DNA of 64,000 bases from Prochlorococcus sp. AG-402-P16 (GTDB lineage: Bacteria > Cyanobacteriota > Cyanobacteriia > PCC-6307 > Cyanobiaceae). The DNA is taken from contig QCJB01000006.1 in assembly GCA_003216295.1 (NCBI GenBank), positions 23,787-87,786 on the forward strand, written 5' to 3'. Positions 55,905 to 64,000 of this stretch are shown in pieces; within the stretch, counting starts at the first letter, position 1; every line of letters begins with the position of its first letter. A program made the position numbers and the translations under genes. The notes under the pieces were generated by a model. It was not told the origin of the DNA. It saw only the letters and a list, made by a program, of their open reading frames with translations, and did no database searches.

Positions 55905-55975
55905 CAATATTTGAAAATTCTCTAGCAAATGTCAATTGCCTTTATCGGCTCGCTTAAATTCTTGCACCCTAGCTA

Positions 55976-56437
55976 ATGCCAACTTTGTTTTTGTTTGGTG
56001 CCTCTGAGGGAGGTCTGTTTGATTTCGATGCAACTCTTCCGCTCATGGCGGTTCAGGTTGTGTTGCTTACTTTCATACTTAATGCTCTTTTCTTCAAACC
56101 TGTTGGAAAGGTAGTTGAAGAAAGAGAGGATTATGTAAATACAAGTCGGGCAGAAGCAAAGAAAAAAATTGCTGAGGTTGAAAGACTAGAGACTGAACTT
56201 AAAGATCAGCTTAAAGAAGCTCGTCTTGAAGCCCAGAAAGTGATTCTTGAAGCAGAACAGGATTCAGACACTCTTTATAAAGAAGCTCTTGCTCTTGCTA
56301 CTTCAGAGGCAAATGCATCTAGAGAGAAAGCTAGACGTGAGATTGATTCACAAAGAGACGAAGCTCTTAATCAACTAAAAAGCGAGGCTGACAATCTTGG
56401 TGATCTGATTATTGAAAGACTCTTGGCAAAAACATGA
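55976..56437 (+). CDS. atpG: F-ATPase subunit b'
   Basis: Second stalk subunit typical of photosynthetic organisms. One N-terminal membrane helix ([20 protein letters not shown]) precedes a long charged coiled coil to the C-terminus. 153 aa. It overlaps atpF by 4 bp. In cyanobacterial naming atpG is the b' gene. Confidence 0.94.
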   Translation: MPTLFLFGASEGGLFDFDATLPLMAVQVVLLTFILNALFFKPVGKVVEEREDYVNTSRAEAKKKIAEVERLETELKDQLKEARLEAQKVILEAEQDSDTLYKEALALATSEANASREKARREIDSQRDEALNQLKSEADNLGDLIIERLLAKT

Positions 56438-56946
56438 CTTCTTTAATTTTCGCTTCCGAAGGCTTTGGCCTAAATTTAAATATTTTTGAGACCAATATCA
56501 TCAACTTAGCTGTTGTTGTTTTTGGCCTCTATAAGTTCTTGCCGGGCTTTTTAGGAAAGATCCTTGAAAGACGAAGAACTTCAATCCTTTCTGACTTGAA
56601 AGAAGCAGAGGAGAGATTGGCTCAAGCACAACATTCTCTTTCACAAGCAAAAGACGAACTTGCCTCAGCCAAACAAAAAGCAGACAAAATCAGAAATGAT
56701 TGCAAAGCCAGAGCAGAAGCAATTCGTCTAGAGAGTGAAAAAAGAACTGTTGAAGAAATGGCAAGAATTAAACAAGGCGCTGCGTCTGACTTAAATGCTG
56801 AAGCTGCAAGAGTGACTTCTCAATTAAGAAAAGAGGCAGCAGAACTTGCTATTGAAAAAGCATTAGCAATGCTTCCTAAAAAGTTAGATTCAAACACTCA
56901 AAATAATTTTCTTAAACAGTCAATTAAAAATATTGGAGACAACTAA
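56434..56946 (+). CDS. atpF: F-ATPase subunit b
   Basis: Peripheral stalk subunit: N-terminal membrane helix ([18 protein letters not shown]) and long coiled coil rich in Ala, Glu, Lys. 170 aa. It overlaps atpG by 4 bp and atpH by one base, so the three are translationally coupled. Confidence 0.95.
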   Translation: MTSLIFASEGFGLNLNIFETNIINLAVVVFGLYKFLPGFLGKILERRRTSILSDLKEAEERLAQAQHSLSQAKDELASAKQKADKIRNDCKARAEAIRLESEKRTVEEMARIKQGAASDLNAEAARVTSQLRKEAAELAIEKALAMLPKKLDSNTQNNFLKQSIKNIGDN

Positions 56947-57494
56947 TGCCATTACTTAATACTATTACTACTCCATATGCTGAAGCGTTCCTTCAAGTCG
57001 CTGAGAGCCGCAACGAGGTTGATGAAGTAGTAAATCAAGCTAAGTCTATTTTAGAGCTTTGGGATACTTGTCCTGAATTTAGTGATGCAATGTCATCCCC
57101 AGTTTTAGAGGTTAATCAAAAGAAAGCAGCTTTAGAAAAGCTTTTCTCTAGTCAGATCACACCCTCTTTCTTAAACCTTCTCAAGCTTTTGGCAGATCGA
57201 CAGAGAATTGGATTGTTGAATTCTGTTCTTGAAAGATTATTGGAAATCTATCGAGAACAAAGAAATATTGCTTTAGCAACAATTACCTCAGCCTCAGCTT
57301 TAAATGAAGATCAACAATCTGAGCTGCTCAAGAAAGTACAATCCATAGCTGGTACAGATAATTTGGAAATCGACCTCAAAGTCGACTCTGAATTGCTAGG
57401 TGGCTTTGTGGTCAATGTTGGATCAAAGGTCATTGATGCCAGCATCGCAGGGCAAGTCAGGCGACTTGGACTTGCTTTGGCCAAGGTCAGCTAA
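56946..57494 (+). CDS. atpH: F-ATPase subunit delta
   Basis: Subunit that ties the stalk to the alpha3beta3 head. It starts PLLNTITTPYAEAFLQVAE, the conserved N-terminal helical domain, and ends with the DASIAGQVRRLGLAL segment. 182 aa, one-base overlap with atpF and 61 bp before atpA. Confidence 0.96.
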   Translation: MPLLNTITTPYAEAFLQVAESRNEVDEVVNQAKSILELWDTCPEFSDAMSSPVLEVNQKKAALEKLFSSQITPSFLNLLKLLADRQRIGLLNSVLERLLEIYREQRNIALATITSASALNEDQQSELLKKVQSIAGTDNLEIDLKVDSELLGGFVVNVGSKVIDASIAGQVRRLGLALAKVS

Positions 57495-57546
57495 TTCTCT
57501 ACTGACTTTCTCCTCTTCTTCCTCCCTCTCATCTTCCCCAACCTAA

Positions 57547-59070
<1,524 letters not shown>

Positions 59071-59102
59071 ATACAAAGGCTACCTAAGATAGACAATCAC
59101 CT

Positions 59103-60053
59103 ATGGCTAACCTCAAGGACATAAGAGACAGAATTGTATCTGTCAAAAACACCAGGAAAATCACAGAAGCGATGAGACTCGTTGCTGCTGCGAAAGTTCG
59201 AAGAGCACAGGATCAGGTGCTACGAAGTCGACCTTTTGCTGATCGATTGGCAAGGGTTTTAGAAAATATACAATCAAGAATGCAGTTTGAAGCTGCTGAT
59301 TCTCCTCTACTAAATAGGCGTGAAGTAAAAACAATCACTCTCTTGGCTGTTACCGGGGATAGAGGATTATGTGGAGGTTACAATGCAAATATTATTAAAC
59401 GAACAGAGAAACGCTATGCCGAATTAAAAGCTCAAGGATATAGTCCTGACCTAGTTTTGATTGGTAAGAAAGCAATAGGTTATTTCGAAAATAGATCTAG
59501 TCTTTATAACATAAGAGCTACTTTTAAAGAATTAGAGCAAGTTCCTACTTCTGAAGATGCTGGCTCTATTACGAGTGAAGTATTAGCAGAATTCCTGTCT
59601 GAAAGTACTGATCGAGTAGAGGTCATTTTCACTAAGTTTGTAAGCCTGGTTAGTTGTAATCCAACAATACAAACTCTTTTACCTCTAGATCCTCAAGGAA
59701 TAGCAGATTCAGAAGATGAAATCTTTAGATTAACTACAAAAGATAGCAAATTAATTATTGAGAAAGATGCTGCTCCTTCGAATGAAGAGCCAAAATTACC
59801 ATCGGATATTGTTTTTGAACAAAGTCCTGATCAACTTTTAAATGCTCTTTTACCTCTTTATTTACAAAATCAATTACTTCGTGCATTACAGGAGTCTGCT
59901 GCCTCAGAGTTGGCGAGTAGAATGACTGCAATGAATAACGCTAGCGATAATGCTAAGGAATTGGCTAAAAACCTTACTATTGATTATAACAAGGCTAGGC
60001 AAGCAGCAATTACGCAAGAAATTTTAGAAGTTGTGGGTGGTGCTGCAGCGTAA
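59103..60053 (+). CDS. atpC: F-ATPase subunit gamma
   Basis: Central rotor shaft. It has the terminal helices [20 protein letters not shown] at the start and [14 protein letters not shown] at the end, with [13 protein letters not shown] early. At 316 aa it includes the extra mid-domain segment (about 195-235) typical of photosynthetic gamma subunits; I see no pair of Cys for thiol regulation as in chloroplasts. It is the last gene of the operon. Confidence 0.97.
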   Translation: MANLKDIRDRIVSVKNTRKITEAMRLVAAAKVRRAQDQVLRSRPFADRLARVLENIQSRMQFEAADSPLLNRREVKTITLLAVTGDRGLCGGYNANIIKRTEKRYAELKAQGYSPDLVLIGKKAIGYFENRSSLYNIRATFKELEQVPTSEDAGSITSEVLAEFLSESTDRVEVIFTKFVSLVSCNPTIQTLLPLDPQGIADSEDEIFRLTTKDSKLIIEKDAAPSNEEPKLPSDIVFEQSPDQLLNALLPLYLQNQLLRALQESAASELASRMTAMNNASDNAKELAKNLTIDYNKARQAAITQEILEVVGGAAA

Positions 60054-60106
60054 ATTCTTTTTTGTCTTTAACTTTGCGAATTCTCAAAGTATAAGTAATT
60101 AATAAA

Positions 60107-60325
60107 GTGAATCTTGAATTTATAGAATTAGACCTTGATTGGCCTTCTGAATTAAGCGTATTTGACTTGAAAAATTATATTTTATCTAAGCTGATGGAAT
60201 ATGGTGAACCACTTAGGTGGGCCATTACCTCAGTAACCACTCATTCTGAAAAAAAAATCCAGGTAATTTCGGTCGAAGTTGTTTTAATTATTAATCAAGA
60301 TAAGGGGGAAAGGTATCAATACTGA
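60107..60325 (+). CDS. Conserved cyanobacterial hypothetical protein, 72 aa
   Basis: Small acidic protein (NLEFIELDLDWPSELSVFDL... GEPLRWAITSV) with a predicted alpha/beta pattern; GTG start at 60107. I know no function. It lies between the atp operon and the DUF3326 gene, 17 bp from the latter, so it is probably read with it. Confidence 0.75.
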   Translation: MNLEFIELDLDWPSELSVFDLKNYILSKLMEYGEPLRWAITSVTTHSEKKIQVISVEVVLIINQDKGERYQY

Positions 60326-60342
60326 ATTGAATTTATTTCATT

Positions 60343-61455
60343 ATGACTATTACTGATCCTTTACCAACACTATTGATTATTCCCACTGGCATAGGGTGCA
60401 GTATCGGTGGATATGCAGGTGATGCAATTCCTGCTGCAAGATTATTGGCTTCTGCTAGTGAATGTTTAATAACTCATCCCAATGTTATGAACGGTGGATC
60501 TTTATATTGGTCAGATAATTGTATCCAATATGTAGAAGGGTATAGTTTAAATCTTTTTGCCGCTGGAGAATTGTTTCTTAAACCCGTAAGACAACAAAAA
60601 GTAGGTTTGCTATTAGATGCAGGGTTAGAGTCTGATTTAAAGAAAAGACATTTGCAAGTTGCTGATGGTTGTGTTGCAAGTTTGGGGTTAAATATTGGCC
60701 CTGTAATTACCACTGAAAGAGCCATACAAATCAATCTGAAAAAAGGTTTAAGTGGCTCTAGTTGGGGAAATATCGAAGAACCAGATGTTCTTTTAAGAGC
60801 CGCTGAAAAACTTAAGAAAGCTGGTGCAACCGCAATTGCTGTAGTAACTCGGTTTCCTGATGATAGTGATGGATTAGAGACTAAACTTTATAGACAAGGT
60901 AATGGTGTAGATGTTATTGCGGGGGTCGAAGCTGTAATAAGTCATTTTCTTGTAAAACATTTATTGATTCCATGTGCACATGCACCGGGTTTAGCCCCCT
61001 TGCCAATTGATTATGATCTTGATCCTCGAACTTCTGGAGAGGAAATTGGATATACATTTTTGCAAAGTGTTTTAGTTGGTCTTAGTCGTGCACCTGATCT
61101 GATCTGTAAGTCAGCCATAAAAAGCAAAGATTGTGCGTTCTTACAGGTGAAAACTATTTTAAGGAATAAGGATTTAGGAGCTGTTGTTGTGCCACAGGGC
61201 GCATTAGGTGGTGAAGCAGTTTTATCTTGTATCGAAAGATTTATTCCTTTGATAGTAGTTTCTAATAAAGGAGTATTAAATGTTAGCTCTACAAAGATGA
61301 GACTAGATTACTTGGGTGGCGAAAATAATAATAATATTTTATATGCTGAAAATTATTTAGAGGCTGCAGGGCTAGTAACAGCTTTACGTCATGGGATTAA
61401 TATTAAGTCTCTGCGAAGACCAATTGATTGCTTAAAGGAATTGAATGACGAATAA
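60343..61455 (+). CDS. DUF3326 family protein
   Basis: 370-aa soluble protein with Gly-rich, enzyme-like stretches (LIIPTGIGCSIGGYAGD, GLLLDAGLE, KKAGATAIAVVTRFPDD, PCAHAPGLAPLP, VVVPQGALGGEAVLSC). It matches the DUF3326 family found mainly in cyanobacteria. The family has no assigned reaction that I know. It converges with nadE (16-bp gap). Confidence 0.82.
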   Translation: MTITDPLPTLLIIPTGIGCSIGGYAGDAIPAARLLASASECLITHPNVMNGGSLYWSDNCIQYVEGYSLNLFAAGELFLKPVRQQKVGLLLDAGLESDLKKRHLQVADGCVASLGLNIGPVITTERAIQINLKKGLSGSSWGNIEEPDVLLRAAEKLKKAGATAIAVVTRFPDDSDGLETKLYRQGNGVDVIAGVEAVISHFLVKHLLIPCAHAPGLAPLPIDYDLDPRTSGEEIGYTFLQSVLVGLSRAPDLICKSAIKSKDCAFLQVKTILRNKDLGAVVVPQGALGGEAVLSCIERFIPLIVVSNKGVLNVSSTKMRLDYLGGENNNNILYAENYLEAAGLVTALRHGINIKSLRRPIDCLKELNDE

Positions 61456-61471
61456 AAGTGAACTGAAGAAT

Positions 61472-63172
61472 TTATTTTGAGGCTATTGGCTTTTTCCACC
61501 CACTTCCAAAAGCTTGATTACTAATTTTTAATAAAGGAGGTGCTTGATAACGTTTGAATTCGGCGTTCTTTAATAAATTGGCTACTTTATGAACAGTTTT
61601 TTTATCAAATCCTTTTTCTATTAGAACTTCAGTTGGTAAGTGCTCTTCAATCAACCCTTTTAGTATTGGATCAAGAATAAAATAATCTGGCAGAGAGTCG
61701 CTATCTAATTGTTCAGGTCGTAATTCAGCACTTGGAGGCTTGTTTCTTATTTCAGAGCCTATAATTTCTCCTGTTTCAGGGAGAAGAAAATCATTTCTGC
61801 ATCTGGATGACGACTCACTATCTATCCAATTACATAGATCAAATACACTTGTCTTAAAAAGATCTCCAATTACAGACAGACCTCCGTTCATATCTCCGTA
61901 AAGCGTGCAATATCCTACGGCGAGTTCTGATTTGTTACCTGTAGATAGAAGTAAATGTTTTTTTTGATTTGCTAGAGCCATTAATATTGTTCCTCTAATC
62001 CGAGATTGTAGATTTTCAGCAGTAATACCGGTTGGTATACCACATGTTGAATTGGATAAAACATCATTAAAACTATTCATTACATCTGAGATCGGGATCT
62101 TCTGATGATGTATTCCAAGCCGAGTTGCTAATGTCGTTGCATCTTTTATAGATCCTGCTGAACTCCATGGAGATGGCATTAAAATTGCATGAACTTTAGA
62201 GATGCCTAAAGCTGCTACTGCAATAGTTGCTACTAGAGCTGAGTCGATACCCCCACTTAATCCAATAACTGCACTGTTGAAATTACATTTTCTTGCATAA
62301 TCTTTAACTCCTAGAACTAAAGCTCGGAAAAGGACTTCTTGTGATGTTGAATATTTACTTGATATCGAAAGTTGTTGTTTGAGAGAAGATATATTACAAA
62401 GACCAACTGACTCTTTAAAGGCAGGAAGTTCTTGCTCTAGCTTGCCTTGTTTATTAAGAGCAAAACTGGAACCGTCAAAGATTAATTCATCATTCCCTCC
62501 TACTTGATTGACATATACTACAGGGCATGAAAGACGAATAGCTGCTTTGGCTGCTATTTGTTGGCGTAATAAACTTTTCGATTCAATAAATGGAGAAGCT
62601 GAAAGATTGATAAGCAAGTCTAATTTTTCTTTTTCTAGGGATCTGATCGGGTCTTTCCCTAGGATTTTTTGATTTTGGAGGCTTTGCTCAACCCATATAT
62701 CTTCACAAATAGTTATTCCAATTTTCCAAACTTTGTTTTGAAAATTTAGGTTTAAAATACTAGTTTTTTCAGCAGAACGAAAATAGCGTTTTTCATCGAA
62801 AACATCGTAAGTTGGTAGGAGTTGCTTTCTTGCAACTATTCTCCAAGTTCCCTTTTCTAAAATAACAACTGAATTAAAGAGTTTCGGAACCTTTATATCT
62901 GGAGTGGGCTCGGCGATACCAATTAGTACAGATAGTCTTTGGCTAAGATTATTTAATTTTTTACTTAGTTTATTTAAGATATTTTTTTCTTTTTCAAAAA
63001 GAAGTGGATTAAATAATAAATCTTTTGGAGGGTAGCCGATAAGTGAAAGCTCTGGTGTTATTACTAGATCAACATCTTTATTTTTGATGCTTTTGCATAC
63101 AGCAAAAATTTTTTCTGCATTACCTTGGAGATCTCCAACAACTGGGTTGAGTTGGGCTAGAACTAATTTCAT
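61472..63172 (-). CDS. nadE: Glutamine-dependent NAD+ synthetase
   Basis: It amidates deamido-NAD to NAD+. The N-terminal nitrilase-like glutaminase domain (1-265) has the triad Glu41 (TPELSL), Lys116 (ARKQLLP) and Cys156 (TICEDIW). The C-terminal synthetase domain has LSGGIDS (305-311), and a later block with STGNKSELAVGYCTLYGD. 566 aa. The start overlaps the nadD stop by 4 bp (ATGA). Confidence 0.96.
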   Translation of the reverse strand: MKLVLAQLNPVVGDLQGNAEKIFAVCKSIKNKDVDLVITPELSLIGYPPKDLLFNPLLFEKEKNILNKLSKKLNNLSQRLSVLIGIAEPTPDIKVPKLFNSVVILEKGTWRIVARKQLLPTYDVFDEKRYFRSAEKTSILNLNFQNKVWKIGITICEDIWVEQSLQNQKILGKDPIRSLEKEKLDLLINLSASPFIESKSLLRQQIAAKAAIRLSCPVVYVNQVGGNDELIFDGSSFALNKQGKLEQELPAFKESVGLCNISSLKQQLSISSKYSTSQEVLFRALVLGVKDYARKCNFNSAVIGLSGGIDSALVATIAVAALGISKVHAILMPSPWSSAGSIKDATTLATRLGIHHQKIPISDVMNSFNDVLSNSTCGIPTGITAENLQSRIRGTILMALANQKKHLLLSTGNKSELAVGYCTLYGDMNGGLSVIGDLFKTSVFDLCNWIDSESSSRCRNDFLLPETGEIIGSEIRNKPPSAELRPEQLDSDSLPDYFILDPILKGLIEEHLPTEVLIEKGFDKKTVHKVANLLKNAEFKRYQAPPLLKISNQAFGSGWKKPIASK

Positions 63173-63756
63173 TTTTTCTTATCGGCGAAACCATATAGAT
63201 TTTCTTCAAGAAGTGCTGGAATCAGTTCTGATGGAACTAAATCTTCTTGAGGCTTTTCTCTGAAATTTGAACTTGATGATGCAGGTACATTGAAAGGAAG
63301 TAGGTAAACTTCTCCTCCAAGCTTTTTTATCTCTTGTAGTTGTTTATCGCTAATAGGCCATCCATCTCTAATAGCGATAGCTATTGTTGCTTTATTTAGA
63401 ATAGACCTCGCATTGAGCCACTTTGGAATTTGAATAGCTAAATCACTACCAATTACAAAACTAAAGCTTGCTTCAGGCCATAGTTTTAAAGCTTTTTTTA
63501 GAGTATGAATTGTTCTTGGACTACTAAGTTCTTGAACTAGCTCCAATTTAGGATGTGAGATTTTTTTTACCAGAATTCTTAAAAGTTCAGTTCTTTTAAG
63601 AAGTGGAATTTGATGCTTTTTATCTGGGTTATCACTTGCCCATGTGATAACTTTTGGAAAAACCTTTGTTAATTCACTCAACAAAACTTGATGACCTAAA
63701 GTTGGTGGGTCTGCGCTTGTACCAAATAAGGCTATTGAATTTACTTTTGTTTTCAT
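63169..63756 (-). CDS. nadD: Nicotinate-nucleotide adenylyltransferase
   Basis: It makes deamido-NAD from nicotinate mononucleotide and ATP. The nucleotidyltransferase motif FGTSADPPTLGH (about 11-22) replaces the more common GGTFDPIHNGH. 195 aa; it couples by 4-bp overlaps with nadE downstream and with the partial gene upstream, forming one pathway unit with nadE. Confidence 0.92.
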   Translation of the reverse strand: MKTKVNSIALFGTSADPPTLGHQVLLSELTKVFPKVITWASDNPDKKHQIPLLKRTELLRILVKKISHPKLELVQELSSPRTIHTLKKALKLWPEASFSFVIGSDLAIQIPKWLNARSILNKATIAIAIRDGWPISDKQLQEIKKLGGEVYLLPFNVPASSSSNFREKPQEDLVPSELIPALLEENLYGFADKKK

Positions 63757-64000
63757 GGCAATAAAAAACTTTTATTTTTATCCATACTTGATGCAATAAA
63801 TCTAAAATCACCAAGCATGATTCTTAAGTCTTTATTTTTTTTGAGAAGATATTTCAACATTAATCGTGGCCTCCCATCATTCCTATTTGTTCCAATTAGA
63901 AATTTATAGGCGGCGAGACGTCCTATTAGCTTTGTAGTATGAATAGCGAGAGCTGCTTGAGCAATTGCTATAGGAGCAGTAGGTGCAAGGCTTAATCCAC
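63753..64000 (-). CDS. C-terminus of a probable DUF697 GTPase-like protein (partial)
   Basis: The reading frame enters from the right edge and ends at 63753-63755, overlapping the nadD start (ATGA). The 81 visible residues begin with a hydrophobic Gly/Ala-rich segment (GLSLAPTAPIAIAQAALAI) and end in a basic tail, resembling the C-terminal DUF697 region of membrane-associated GTPases that precede nadD in picocyanobacteria. Only the C-terminus is visible, so the assignment is tentative. Confidence 0.6.
   Translation of the reverse strand, partial: GLSLAPTAPIAIAQAALAIHTTKLIGRLAAYKFLIGTNRNDGRPRLMLKYLLKKNKDLRIMLGDFRFIASSMDKNKSFLLP

Overview
The window is chromosomal DNA of a picocyanobacterium, most likely Prochlorococcus. 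The evidence is low GC, very dense packing, the cyanobacterial RNA polymerase split into rpoC1 and rpoC2, a high-light-inducible protein, an F-ATPase operon with separate b and b' subunits and no beta/epsilon, and a Prochlorococcus-type biotin cluster with a BioK esterase. Strain or clade cannot be fixed from the sequence alone. The base composition looks less AT-rich than high-light strains, which hints at a low-light lineage (inference). I see no prophage, insertion sequence, CRISPR array or rRNA.

Region 1 (1-8.2 kb) is a metal-acquisition neighbourhood. It holds a COG0523 (CobW-like) GTPase cut by the window start, an unknown 105-aa protein, a His-rich periplasmic zinc-binding ZnuA, ZnuC and ZnuB, a Fur-family regulator (probably Zur), and a Fur/Zur-type palindrome between znuA and znuC. 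It continues with an unknown protein with a ribbon-helix-helix-like N-terminus, two adjacent proteins sharing a DUF3721-like HKMG..WMPC module (one a lipoprotein ending in five His), and a porin whose mature N-terminus is His/Met-rich. The standout observation is a domain of about 105 residues (FEW.GVF.L..G.Y...DP.M...FT.H) shared by the CobW GTPase and ZnuA, which otherwise have unrelated folds.

Region 2 (8.2-30.1 kb) is housekeeping: folE, tRNA-Thr(CGU), a DUF3493 membrane protein, the rimP-nusA-ylxR-infB operon (minus), an HtrA protease, rpiA, hisD, rpsT, tatD, then rpoB-rpoC1-rpoC2 followed by a 50-aa HLIP gene overlapping rlmN.

Region 3 (30-37.6 kb) carries rlmN, a sodium:solute symporter, a 41-aa membrane protein, a HEAT-repeat protein and a tight cassette of DUF2997, Ycf35/DUF1257, a 4Fe-4S ferredoxin and an aldo/keto reductase. 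It closes with rsmG and a membrane-anchored J-domain protein.

Region 4 (37.7-49.9 kb) has the biotin operon bioF-bioK-bioC-bioD-bioA (minus), a Ski2/Mtr4-like helicase, fumC, purB, tlyA, and glnB encoding PII with Phe at position 51.

Region 5 (50-64 kb) has queF, the cytochrome c maturation genes ccs1 and ccdA, an ftsW split by a frameshift at an A8 run, the ATP synthase operon atpI-B-E-G-F-H-A-C, a DUF3326 protein, nadE, nadD and the end of a probable DUF697 protein.
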